Positions 32,579 to 43,130 of a stretch of DNA of 64,000 nucleotides are shown piece by piece. The DNA is taken from NCBI GenBank assembly GCA_033032175.1, contig CM065322.1, positions 13,950,001-14,014,000 of the forward strand. Direction: 5' to 3'. Under the pieces are notes generated by a model. The model was not told the origin of the DNA and ran no database searches. It saw only the letters and a list, made by a program, of their open reading frames with translations. This DNA comes from Saturnia japonica. Taxonomy: Eukaryota > Arthropoda > Insecta > Lepidoptera > Saturniidae. A program made the translations under genes and the position numbers. Within the stretch, counting starts at the first letter, position 1. Every line of letters starts with the position of its first letter.

Positions 32579-33526
32579 CTATTGAGCAACGTCTGAATAA
32601 GATCTGCGGACTGGCGAAAATTGGGATGAAGCTTCCTCATATGAGATATTCTCCCTGAGCCATAAGTGATTTAATCGATTTTTGTCTTGAGTGCTCAGGG
32701 CAAGAACTATTTGTTGCAAAATGATTCCCAGAGCAAAGAACACAAGAACTAGAATCCAGTGATGCGTTGCATTCATCGTCACTGTGTTGCTGTCCACAAC
32801 GGAAGCAACGTGGTTTTGAGCGACACTGAAGCTTCACATGGCCAAATCTACAACATTTTTGACATTTAATTGTAGGAAAAGAGTACATCTCAACAGGGAG
32901 AGAGGTATAGTATGAACAAACACGTTCTGGCAAAATTTGTCCCTTGAAAGTTAATACTACAGATTGGGTCAGAACCCAGTTGGTAGTTACATCTGTCACA
33001 GTTTTCCGATTAAGCCAACGAGCTTTTAGAACAAAGCCACATCCTGGAGGTAATTCAAGTGAATTAATTAGCTCATCCATAAACCACTCTACAGGGACCC
33101 CGCGGATGAGGCCCATTCTAGTTATGTTATATGTAGGAATAATTGCTGTATATTTATTTTGGCCGATAATAGGGTTTCCTAAGAAATTATTAGCATCAGT
33201 TGCGGATTTAAATTCAATAGAGATCTTATTTCTGCCCACCCTGTTAACTCCGTTAATGCATATATTTTCAATTTTATGATTATTTAAAAATTGGCCTAAT
33301 TTAATCGGTCGTATTGCAAACCAGCTGCCAAATCCGACTCCAAACGGGAAACATGCACTATGAAAGGACCTTTGTCAAAATTATCATAGATTTTAATAGA
33401 GTCGTTTAAAGCAGGGTGTAAATAAATAGTTTGAATCGATGGTGAGGCTGAAGATGGGTCTATTATGGTTTTCTTGGAAACATTAGACATTTCCGCGTCT
33501 ACGAGGGATCTTTTAGTCCCCGTCAC
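32579..33526 (-). pseudogene. LINE-B ORF1 (Gag-like, three zinc knuckles)
   Basis: The frame 33526-33296 gives the N-terminus (MTGTKRSLVDAEMSNVSKK). After a frameshift, 33239-32637 continues with an RNA-binding-like region (ISIEFKSATDANNF, GLIRGVPVEW). It ends with three CCHC knuckles: CQKCCRFGHVKLQC, CFRCGQQHSDDEC and CVLCSGNHFATNSSC. This is the nucleic-acid-binding protein of jockey and I-type LINEs. The 5' non-coding region to about 33726 includes a G-run at about 33570-33582. Confidence 0.8.
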
Positions 33527-33726
33527 AGTATGAATAGAAGTTTGATCAGAAATAAGTTGATCAAAACGATGGGGGGGGGGGGGTCACGAGGTCGTAACGT
33601 TACCAAGAGAAGTTGAGAAATACACTTACTGTTTTGTACAATTGATTCACAACTCACCACCAAAATATCCCGGTATAAGATTTTAGAAAAAAAAAAAAAA
33701 TCTTTTTTCACCAATCTCACTAACAC

Positions 33727-34283
33727 GTGTATAATCTACGTGTATATATAGTAAATATTAAGTTTACCGGTTATAAGAAAATGTGGTCTATCAATGTGGT
33801 ATATGCACCAACAGAACAAGCAAAAAAAGAAGAACTAGAGACTTTCTACGACCAACTTTCTGATAGCATTACAAAATTCTCGAATAATCATGTAGTAGTT
33901 ATGGGAGATTTTAACGCGCAAGTTGGCATCAGACAAAAAGGCGAAGAATATACAATAGGAAACTTTGGCTATGGGAAACGGAGTCCTCACGGGCAGATCT
34001 TAGTCGACTACATGCTCGTACACAACCTTGTTATCCTAAACACTATGTTCAAACAGAAACACAACAAAAAATGGACATGGATCTCCCCAGATGCAAGAAC
34101 GAAATAGACGACATGATGACCAATCACCCAAAAGCATTTACAAGCACCGAAGTTATTCAAAACCTTAATTTTAACACCAACCATCGAATGGTCAGAAGCC
34201 AAGTCTTTTGCCACTGAAGCATTCAAGAAAAACAATCGGCAACTCCAAAGAAGTCCATATAAGCGAAGAAAATCTCAGGAAAA
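33727..34283 (+). pseudogene. RTE-type LINE (LINE-C), 5' part, endonuclease
   Basis: The plus-strand frame starts within the endonuclease: INVVYAPTEQAKKEELETFYDQL, VVVMGDFNAQVG and KWTWISPD are RTE-clade motifs. The first half of the domain is missing, either through 5' truncation or at the junction with LINE-B. A stop follows RTK at about 34105, and weaker coding continues to 34283, where the LINE-A' insertion begins. The rest of the element resumes at 35367. Confidence 0.8.
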
Positions 34284-35366
34284 CCTTATGTATGCGGACG
34301 ATACTAATATTTTCAAGGTTATTCGTAGTATTAATGACTGCCTTCTCCTTCAGCAGGATCTGGATCGACTCTGTGACTATTGTCAAATAAACAAACTGGA
34401 TCTTAATATAAAGAAATGTAATTCTATAACTTTCACACGTAAACTTCGTCAAATTAATTACAGTTATTCTTTAAATCACTTGCCAATCCAAAGTGTTAAT
34501 TGTGTGAAAGATCTGGGGATTATGATGTACTCGAAGTTACTGTACAATCTTCATTACGACTTTATTCATCAAAAAGCCATCAAAATGTTAGGATTTATAT
34601 TTAGAGTCACAGAGCCATTCAGCAAAATTCTACCACTTAAAATTCTTTATTTTTCTTATGTGAGAAGCTGCTTGGAATATGCGTCATCAATATGGTCACC
34701 AGCTTTCATTACACATAATAACAGGTTGGAAAATATTCAAAATAAGTTTTTAAAATTTCTTAATTTCAAAGGTAAGAACCATCCCATGGAGTACAATAAT
34801 AATTTAAAGCACTATAACATTTTGTCACTAAAATACCGTCGAATCATAAACGATATGCGTTTTCTATATGATTTACTCAACTCAATAATAGATTGCCCTG
34901 AACTCTTAAGCAAATTATATCTGCGAGTGCCTAGTAAGCATACTAGGAACCCCACTTTATTCGCCATTTCTTCTGTAAAGCATACATATGCTCAAAACTC
35001 CACCCTTTATAGGTGTACTACACAGTACAATAAGCTCTTCAATGATATTGATATTTTCCACCTAAGTCGAATGCAGTTTCTCAAGTCGGACTCTAAAAGG
35101 TTAGTTCAGGAGTAATTACAGGAAACCTAAACACATGCGCACACATGTTAATTAACACACATACACACCCACACACAAACAAACACAATACTTGGTAAAC
35201 TAATTTTAAATACATTCATACACACTTATCATTATCGTTAGGTATAATTATAAAATGTAATTTATGTCCTACTTCATAATTGGCACTTTGGAATTATATT
35301 GTGATTATTTTACAGTTTTTAAATGTGTTGTGAAGTTTGTATATCTTAAATAAATAAATAAATAAA
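34284..35366 (+). mobile_element. 5'-truncated LINE 3' end (LINE-A') inserted in LINE-C
   Basis: It starts abruptly at the reverse transcriptase YADD motif and ends with an AAATAAATAAATAAATAAAA tail, as expected from a truncated target-primed insertion. It separates two halves of an RTE LINE. About 190 bp before the tail is a CA-rich stretch (35130-35190). Confidence 0.85.
34288..35115 (+). CDS. LINE reverse transcriptase C-terminal fragment
   Basis: An uninterrupted frame of 275 codons starts MYADDTNIF (catalytic YADD) and continues with the thumb and C-terminal region: LNIKKCNSITFTR, CVKDLGIMM, YVRSCLEYASSIWSP, and NRLENIQNKFLKF. It ends at a natural stop, LVQE. The first 600 or so residues of the normal protein are absent because the insertion is 5'-truncated, so the Met is not a real start. 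The open frame points to fairly recent insertion. Confidence 0.88.
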   Translation: MYADDTNIFKVIRSINDCLLLQQDLDRLCDYCQINKLDLNIKKCNSITFTRKLRQINYSYSLNHLPIQSVNCVKDLGIMMYSKLLYNLHYDFIHQKAIKMLGFIFRVTEPFSKILPLKILYFSYVRSCLEYASSIWSPAFITHNNRLENIQNKFLKFLNFKGKNHPMEYNNNLKHYNILSLKYRRIINDMRFLYDLLNSIIDCPELLSKLYLRVPSKHTRNPTLFAISSVKHTYAQNSTLYRCTTQYNKLFNDIDIFHLSRMQFLKSDSKRLVQE

Positions 35367-37345
35367 ATGCTATCCACCAACAATATAATAAACGTCATCG
35401 AGAATGATACCCTAAAATCGTACGATAATCTAGAACAGAGTCTTAAAGAGGGACTAAGAGTTAAAGCAACTAAAAGCAAAAAATATATAAGCGAAAACTC
35501 TGTCAAACTCATCCAGGAGAGAAGAAAGCTTTTGTCTGACTCTGAAAAGAAAAACAATAACACAGAAATCGCTGAAATCGGTAAATCCATAACCAAAAGC
35601 CTAAGAACTGACCGAATTCAAAGAAAACTAGCAATACTTGACAGACACATTATCAAAACGGGCGGTATCAAAAAAGCACTAAAAGAACTGAGAGAAATAG
35701 ACAAACAGTGGATTCCAAAAACCAATCGCAATGGGAAAAATATTACAATTAGAAAAGTTATCAAAGTACACGCTACCGCCTTCTATATCCAACTTTACTC
35801 TAGCAACGGAAATAAGATGCACCAATCTATACAACATACAGCAGACATACCACCTAAAGAAACCTACGAAGGTGCAATGCAGGAACCTGAGATATTAACA
35901 ACGGAAGTTGAATGAGCAATACTCAGTCAAAAAATGGATAAAGCCCCCGGACCTGACAAGATCCCAAAGGAACTATTGAGAGGTACTGTGGATGAACTAA
36001 GTCATATTCTAACAAAAATATTCAACAAAATTCTCATCAGCGGGCATATTCCAGAACAATGGACGAAATCCCAAATTATTCTTATATACAAAAAGGGTCC
36101 AAAAGAAGACAGCCTGATGTCCAACGTTTACAAAGTTTTTGCCAAAATCATCTTGGAAAGAATGACTAAAAGTCTAGACGAACAACAGCCAGTAGAACAG
36201 GCAGGCTTTCGTAAAAACTACTCCACACTAGAACATATCCATACGATTAAGCAATTACTAGAAAAATGCAAGTAATTCAATTAAAAAATATATATAGCTT
36301 TCATAGATTATAAGTAAGGCATTCGATAGTCTTTCACGATAAGATATGGAACAGCTTAGAAGAACAAGGCATACCCAGAATATACATAAACACACTGCAG
36401 AAGATCTATGGCAATAGCAAAGCACGAATACAATTGGAATCACTTGGAAACGAATTCCCTATAGAGAGAGGAGTCCGACAAGGCGACCCGATCTCGCCAA
36501 AGATATTTTCCGTTGTACTGGAAAGCATTTTTCGGAAATTGGAATGGGAAAACTATGGCATTTCTTTTAACGGAAAACGGCTTAATCTTAGATTTGCGGA
36601 CGACCTAGTGCTTATAGAAGAATCACCTAAAAAAGTAGAGCAAATGATCAACGAGTTATCACAGGAGAGCCACAGATACGGATTAGTCATGAACGCCTCT
36701 AAAACTAAACTTTTAACTAATAGTATAGAACTACAGATATCTACAAAAGGGGGACCATTAGAATACGTTGAAGAATGTGTTTACCTAGGCCAAATTATAT
36801 ATTTTAAAGACCAAACAACAAAAGAAACTAACAGAAGGATAGCAGCTGGGTGGAAGAAATATTGAGCACTTAGATATATAATGAAAAATGAAGACTTCAG
36901 CATATCAATCAAGCGTAAAGTATTTAATACATGCATACTGCCTTGTCTGACTTATGGCTGCGAGACGTGGGCCCTTACAGCGTCACATAGAGCTAGAATA
37001 GAATCTTACCAACGTGCGATGGAAAGAAGCATTCTTGGCATTAGAAGAAGCGATAGAGTAAGAAATATAGATATAAGAGAAAGAACTCAAACAATAGACC
37101 AACTCAAATGGAAGTGGAGTGGCCATATGATGCGTACAAAAGATGAAAGATGGAGTAAAGAGATAACAAATTGGTTTCCCAGAGATTTAAAAAGGAGTAA
37201 GGGCTGACAGCAGTATATGTGGGAAGACGAAATAAAAAGAACAGCCGGACCATACTGGTTAAGATTGATCAGAGATAGGGCTCAGTGGAAAGAGTTAGAG
37301 GAGGCCTTTGCCAAGAGGCAAACTAAGTTGAGAGATATTTTATAA
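35367..37345 (+). pseudogene. RTE-type LINE (LINE-C), reverse transcriptase part
   Basis: Coding resumes with a linker rich in Lys and Glu (35367-35915), then reverse transcriptase motifs: DKAPGPDKIPKELL, SQIILIYKKG, EQAGFRKNYSTLEHI, GVRQGDPISPKIF, and LRFADDLVLI (catalytic FADD). After a TGA at about 36863 the C-terminal region follows, with SCLTYGCETWAL-like ILPCLTYGCETWALT, a QLKWKWSGHMMR motif and a final FAKRQTKLRDIL before a stop near 37343. Single stops (for example after RSKG at 37205) and a shift near 36300 break it. The family lacks RNase H. The element ends in an unremarkable 3' region. Confidence 0.87.
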
Positions 37346-37449
37346 AAAAAACAATGTTGATTACAATTCTTTAAAATTTATACTCTACTACATAAGTGAT
37401 AATGTTTAGTTGTAAAGTAATTATGTAACTGATCTCAGTAATAAAGGCT

Positions 37450-38150
37450 ATATTAATAAGCACATCTTATTTCTATGCTTTTTCTTTGCCACACTCATCA
37501 TACTGAATAATCTTTCCACCTCAGCATTTGTGCGTTACTTCGATAACTTAGGTGGTTGTAGGACAGGTTAATTTCACTTGATTTAATAGCAAAAAAAACT
37601 TTACAACAGCAATCGTTTTTAACGAAATATAATGTTGCGCTGTGTGTTCAGTTAGACGTCCGATTGAGAGTGGAGCAGTCTCGCGGGGTGAGGGCACGTG
37701 GCCGTGCGCGTGTAGGTGCGCGGGGTAAGGCTTGCTCGCGCCCCGCTCCTCGCTGCCGTGCATGTATAACGTAACAGCATTTGAGTGTGGTAAAGATGAG
37801 CCGTCAAAGCCAAATCACTCAAATCATGAAATACTTTTTCACTACCTGCATTTTTATAGCTTTTGACTTGAACCCAAAATTGTACAATATTTAAAGAATT
37901 ATCCCATTTGTGCAAGTGTATTGTGAACCATTGCTGCATCAGCCTATAAATTTTTTCGTCACAAAATCCCAGTGTTTGGGCTAATTCTGAGATAGAAGCG
38001 TCTTTTCCAGTGTTTTTACACGCTTATTCAAGTTTCAGTAAAGACATTTTTCCAATTGCTCGTAGTTGGTTGGCAATCTCTGTTGAACTTGACCAATTAA
38101 CTTAATTAGAAAGTCAGAACATCGTTTCTTTATTATGTTTTTGACTCCTG
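37450..38150 (-). pseudogene. hAT transposase C-terminal remnant (hAT-2)
   Basis: The minus strand reads FWVQVKSYKNAGSEKVFHDL, then DLALTA near 37.8 kb, and after a one-base shift a PHSNAEVERLFS-like block, the hAT dimerisation motif. The motif is cut by the 244-bp insertion at 37531-37774 and resumes as GAGGTGGAAAGATT with KKKHRNKM after it. Upstream text to about 38150 gives PTNYEQLEK. The family is a different hAT lineage from hAT-1. Confidence 0.72.
37531..37774. mobile_element. 244-bp GC-rich insertion in hAT-2
   Basis: CAGCATTTG is present on both sides (37522-37530 and 37775-37783), a 9-bp direct repeat. Joining across it restores the hAT coding motif. The insert is much richer in G+C than its surroundings. 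Its ends, TGCGTTACTTCG and CATGTATAACGTAA, show only a weak inverted match (TTAC). No coding is visible. Confidence 0.62.
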
Positions 38151-38249
38151 TGGTAGTTGTGATGCTTGCAATGAATTTTCAATCATATACCCCAGATAGG
38201 CTAGTGGATTGACATCGTCATGGTGCACAGGTTATTTTAGATAATTTTT

Positions 38250-38440
38250 ATGTGTTGGTTGCATATATACTGTAAAAGTGATGCTAATGTATTCTAACAA
38301 TTTTTCCGAGTTGCAAGCTACATCACTGAGTCACTCTGCCAAATTTCATCAAGATCAAACCAGTAGTTTGGCCGTAAAGACATAGCTAACTAATGAACAG
38401 ATGAACAAGCTAATTTTCATATAATTATATAATATTAGTG
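38250..38440 (+). repeat. RTE/SINE-type retroposon tail
   Basis: CCAAATTTCATCAAGATCAA followed by CCAGTAGTTTGGCCGTAAAG, and then CAAGCTAATTTTCAT with a TAATATTAGTGTG end, resembles the shared 3' region of insect RTE LINEs and their SINEs, as I recall it. It sits in the gap between the two hAT-2 remnants. Confidence 0.5.
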
Positions 38441-38655
38441 TGAATAATAAAAGTAGGTAAGTTCAAACTATTTGCTGAAAAGAAAAAAAAACTAAGTCAC
38501 TGTAGAGAAATTCGAATAAGACTTGGTACTTATGGTTTAATTAAATGAATTATTACTATGGTTACACGTTATGTTACATAGCGAGCGGTAGTACTGAGTC
38601 GCTCGTGGTTGCGAGCCAACTGACTCGTGTATCATACAATAACATGATATTATAC

Positions 38656-38970
38656 CTAAAGAGCGGTCCGGTTGTGTAATCCCGAACAGTCACCTGTTTT
38701 TAATTCAATTTTTTGTTTGTTTTTTAGTTTCACTGTGCTTTTTAAAGTCATATATTTTAGCATTAAACTCTGTAGTACATATAACACACTTTGCTTTGGA
38801 CGCATCACCGCTGACGGGTGTTTCAACCATCCCTTAAATTCTGTCACATTTTCCAATTCAGTACGATATTTTTGAGAATAGTTTTTTTTTAAAAGGTAAA
38901 TCCATTTCAATTTCTTAAGACCGCCGACGACGATTCTACAATCTACAAGTCGGTACAAGTAGCACAGCAC
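38656..38970 (-). pseudogene. hAT-type transposase N-terminal remnant
   Basis: The frame contains QKYRTELENVTEFKGWL, similar to the start of hAT transposases that carry a zinc finger after FKGWL. The following zinc-finger region has lost its frame, with a single CVI/YVL-type remnant near residue 66. It probably belongs with the C-terminal remnant at 37450-38150, with the middle deleted and a retroposon tail between them. Confidence 0.5.
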
Positions 38971-39583
38971 GGAACGAAAACGAAGTAAAGAAAATCCACA
39001 CCGCCCGGTATTTCCCCGGCTGGTGAGAACCCCCGTAAGATACCATAGACAAAGTTTGTTCAGAAATAGGTATGATGTAGATGAGTGAAAATAAATATTA
39101 TGGAATGGAGCAAGTATTAAATATTATGTAATATTATTTTGCTGTAATTTTACCTTGTCAATAATTAAAAGTTGCTAAATTTTGTGGCTAAAAATTTAGC
39201 CAATAGAATTATATTTTATGCAAAGTCAATCTTAAATGTTGTCAGATATAGCCACAAAAAGGCCAACTTGGCAACACTGCTAGCAACGCTCATAGACTTT
39301 GTGGGGGTGATTATTACCACCTCCACATTAAAAGGGGTACTTGTATTATAACAAATATATTGCGATAATTAAATTAAACATTAAAAGATTTGTAATGGTA
39401 GCGAGTGAACTACAGTGCGCTACAGGTGGTCTTCTCGTTCTGAAGTCCGGCGCACGTCGCATCGCCCTTTGCCGCGAGCCGCGGTGGTTGTACGAGTATC
39501 ATGACGTCACATCTTGTACCGCGGTATAGATTTAATAAGCGGAGCATATAGCACACCACATCATTACCCCGCTCAGACCGTGA
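38971..39583. other. gene-free stretch, possible gypsy 3' LTR in the right half
   Basis: The gypsy integrase ends at 39584 on the minus strand. A purine run, GAGCGGGG, follows at about 39570, and sequence from there to about 39330 is GC-richer and may be its 3' LTR. I cannot fix the LTR ends. GCTAGCAACGCTCATAGAC near 39278 recurs as CTAGCAACGCTCATAGAC near 57691. Nothing else is seen. Confidence 0.4.
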
Positions 39584-40240
39584 CTACGGGCGATAAAAAT
39601 TTGGTTTCTTTATTATGCGTCCACTCCGTGTTCTTCTCTCTGTATTAGTTGTGGTAGTTGAAGTGGGAGTAGGAACTGGAACTTGGACTTCTTTCATTAC
39701 ATAAGCGGGTTTCAACCTATCCACGGAAACGTTTGTCATTTTCCCTTTTATTTCAAGTGTGAAATACTTCGGACGTTTTTCCACAACTTTATAGGGACCG
39801 GTATAAGGCTGTTCGAGCGAACTTCTGACGTCATCTTGCCGGAGAAAAACATGTGTGCAGGAATTTAAATCACGTGGTAAGTAAAATGGAGAGTTAGTAT
39901 GCCATGATGTCGGTTTTGCCATGTAACCGCAGAGACGATTTGCGTATTTCGTGGTGTCGGTCTGCTGCAGTGTAGTTATCTTTGGGTGACAAAAATTGAC
40001 CGGGCAGACGGAGTGGCTCACTATAGACGAGCTCAGCTGAGGATAGTTGAAGGTCGTCCTTTCAGGAGCTGCGCATGCTGAGAAGTACCAGTGGAAGTGC
40101 TTCAGTCCACTGTGATGAAGAGAGGCACATTATAGCCGCCTTGAGCTGGCGGTGAAGACGCTCGATGATACCGTTAGCAGGTGGGTGGTATGCAGTGGTA
40201 CGGAAATTGTGTGCACCGAGCAAGGTTGTTAAAGCCTTGA
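39584..40240 (-). pseudogene. Ty3/gypsy integrase, C-terminal fragment
   Basis: The minus strand reads ALTTLLGAHNFRTTAYHP then PANGIIERLHRQLKAA, the end of the integrase core with its catalytic Glu. After a stop and frameshift the C-terminal region follows: THVFLRQDDVRSSLEQPYTG, PYKVVEKRPKYFTLEI and SVDRLKPAYV, before a natural stop after KKPNFYRP. No chromodomain is present. The upstream pol is missing; the fragment joins the 3' LTR remnant of copia-1 at about 40240. Confidence 0.82.
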
Positions 40241-40275
40241 ATAGGTGGCTCTACTATTGCTATCCTACCTTAACA
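40241..40275 (-). repeat. remnant of the copia-1 3' LTR
   Basis: On the minus strand the copia gene end is followed by the purine tract GTGAGGGAAAG and then TGTTAAGGTAGG, the expected start of a copia LTR. Only about 35 bp remain before gypsy sequence begins. Confidence 0.45.
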
Positions 40276-40282
40276 CTTTCCC

Positions 40283-43126
40283 TCACTTGTCAGAAAGGTC
40301 TTGCAGCCCCAAGTCAGCTATAATCTTCACTAGTCTGGGTCTCAGAACTGCCTTAGTTAAAAGGTCAGCCAATTGGACAGCAGAACTTGTTTTCTGTACA
40401 TCCACTAGACCTTCTTGTACAGTCTCTCGAACAAAGAAGTGTTTCACTCGGATATGCTTGGTCCGCTTATGAAATTCCGGATTATTTGCAAGGCGTATGG
40501 CCACTTCGTTATCTACCATCAGTGTAGTTATGCCTCCCAATCTTGTAAGTTGGCTGAAGGCTATAAAGCCACACTAGTTTACGCGCCTTCGCTGGCTGCA
40601 ACAATTTCCGCTTCAGTAGTTGAAATTGCAACTGATGCTTGACCTTGACTTAGCCAAGAAACAGCTCCTCCAGGAAATGAACAGGTTATTCCGGTAGTGG
40701 AGCGTCCAGTTTGATCATCTGCACCATGATCTGCATCACTGTAGCCCTCTAGTATGGCTCTATCACAGTTTGACTTATATTTGATGCCGTAGGATAGGGT
40801 ACCCTTCAGATTTCGAAATAGTCTTTTGACTCTCAGCCAATCTGTTTCAGTTAAATTCTCCAACTTTCTTGATGCAACTCCTACAGTATAAGCTATATCA
40901 GGACGCGTGCCTGTCATTAGGTACGCAAGAGCACCTACAGCTTCCCAATATGGAAATCTCTTCCCTTCAGGTTCTCTGGCTTTGACTTCCCTGATTCAGA
41001 AGTCGGATTCCTGTCGATGGGTGTCGAGACTGGATTGCATTCAGACATGAAAACGTTCCAGAATTTTCTTGGTGTACGATTCCTGACTGATATGTGCGGA
41101 ACAGTCCTTGGGTTGCGCAATTTCCAGTACTAGGTAGTAAGATGCATTTTTTGTGGTAATTTTTAAAGTTTTTCTAAGTTCTTGAGGAACTGGTTGGCTA
41201 TATCTTGATCTGTCGTGACCACGAGACCATCAACCATGTACAAAGTGATTAAGATCTTGTCTTCAACATTCTTTTGTAGATAGACAACAGTCAGCTGTAT
41301 TCTGTACGAGACCTTTCTGCAGCAGGATCTTCTCAAAACATGAGTTCTAGCACCGAGGTACTTGCTTCAGACCGTACAGGCTTTTCTTTAAACGCCAGAC
41401 CTTTGATGTGCCGTCACTGAATCCATCTGGCTGCTTCGTATATGACTCTTTGAGCTTACCATTTAGAAATGCAGTTGACACGTAAAATTGCGTCAGATAT
41501 AGCCTTTCTTTAGCGCTGACACTTAACAAGGCTCTTATAGTAGCCATCTGTGGCCTTTTGCCACTCGGCACTGTCATCCCTCTCAACAGATTCCTAGTAA
41601 GTTTCAGGAAAGTTCTCTGTGCCTACGTAGCACACGTATTCGTCGAACTTCTTAGGACGTCTGATGGTTGATTTGTCTCTTAAATTGTATCGAGGCTCAA
41701 CTACTGCTAAAGGCTATCCATTAGCGTCTACAAAAACATCTTCATCATCAATTCGTGGTTCACCGAAATTTTCACTCTCATGAACTTCCATCTTCTTGAA
41801 TTTGGTCTTCTCTAACCTTTGTTCTATCTCCCTCTATGTCCCTAGACCTCAGCGTCTTGTTTCCATCTCAGATACGATAACCGTTATCATTTTCATATCT
41901 TATTAATATGCCTTTGATCGCCTTTTTATTCATTTTCTTGCGATTCTGCTTTGGATTCACTTCCGATAACTTTCAGATATGTTATCTTGGACTTTTTACC
42001 ATGCCATAGCTCGTAAGGTGTTTTGCTATCCACTCTAGTGGGAACTATCCTGTTGAGTACGTAAGCCAAAGTGTTAATTAATTCAGCCGAGAGCACTTGC
42101 GGCATATTTCCTGTCGCGTACATAATTGATCTAGCAGCTTCTACTACAGTTCGAGTTTCCCGTTCACTACAACCGTTCTGCTCCAGCATGTAAAGCATTG
42201 TTAGCCGATGCTGAATACCGTAAATTCCGTAATATATTTAGGACGGCTTTGTTGTCAAATTCGCCACCATTGTCACTAAGTAAGGTCTTCACAGTATGCC
42301 CAGCGTTTTTTTTACTTCGTATAGCATTTGTAGAAGCTTGACCTTTACTTTTGACTTCTCTTTGATGAAGTAGACTATGCAGCAACTTGAATAATCGTCC
42401 TTAAATAATACAAAATACTGTGATATTTGGAGATGCTTTTTGTTGCGAAAGGACCGTAAACATCACTGTGAATAAGTTCTCCAGCTGTTGTTGCTCTTTC
42501 TCTTGTTCCAATCGGTTTTCGATGTGACTTCCCATATATGCAGCCTTCACACTTTACTTTGCCTGGACTCAGATTAATACCTTACTCACGTTTTACCACA
42601 CGAATGATGTGTCTCTTGTTCTGATGAGCAAAGCGTCTTCATGTCCAACTTATAAAGTCCACTATACATGACCCTTCTGCCAACAACTCTAATAGTGCCT
42701 CCAATATCTATAATTTACACTCTCTTGCTGTCGATATGAAAATTCTATTTAGCTTTCCATCTTGCGTTGCCAACGTAGTAATTTTTTTTTTGTTAGTGAT
42801 GGTACTGACCAAACATGTACTCCTTATTTCCACTGACATTCGATTTTACAACTACAGAGCCCTTCATCAGCGCAGGTATAATAGTTGCGTCTGCTGTTGT
42901 TACGGTGTGATCCGAGTCGAACCCATGAAAATCATTGAAGACATTCCTCGTTACCGTAATGTGTGTTATCGCTCCATTATCAACAAACTAGTTCTCCCGG
43001 TCCTCGATTTGAATAAATGAGCAGGCGATTACCATTAGTGAAATTTGTTGCACTTGCTTGGACTTTGTCCACATGAATTAATCCACTTCTTATACTTTGG
43101 AAATCTACGCCCTTTCCCAGAATAGT
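40283..43126 (-). pseudogene. copia-1 polyprotein: zinc knuckle end through RNase H
   Basis: Decayed frames on the minus strand follow the copia order. First is the end of the CCHC knuckle next to the insertion (KKWINSCGQ near 43.09 kb). Then come a protease-like stretch near 42.9 kb, a pre-integrase region with CEGCIYGKSHRKP near 42.5 kb, and integrase with LLSDNGGEF (42.27 kb) and YELWHGKKS (42.0 kb). Reverse transcriptase fragments include FLNGKLKE and GLKQVP (41.4-41.5 kb). RNase H follows (40917-40283) with GYSDADHGADDQTGRST, STTEAEIVAASEGA and HIRVKHFFVRE. Many stops and shifts are present. The gag half lies beyond the 43131-47706 insertion. Confidence 0.82.
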
Positions 43127-43130
43127 AGTT

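Larger units (their letters stand above)
19850..33726 (-). mobile_element. I-type LINE (LINE-B), split by three insertions
   Basis: Read on the minus strand the order is ORF1 with zinc knuckles (33526-32580), endonuclease (from about 32240), reverse transcriptase (near 26.3-27.0 kb), RNase H (near 25.0-25.5 kb), a C-terminal cysteine motif (24.8 kb) and a 3' non-coding region. This is the layout of I-superfamily LINEs, which carry RNase H. The copy is interrupted at 31755-29246 by a BEL fragment, at 28648-27028 by a plus-strand LINE fragment and at 24461-19893 by a DNA element. The last piece, about 19888-19850, ends in ATAAATAA, consistent with the TAA-type tail of I elements. All frames are broken. 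Confidence 0.75.
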
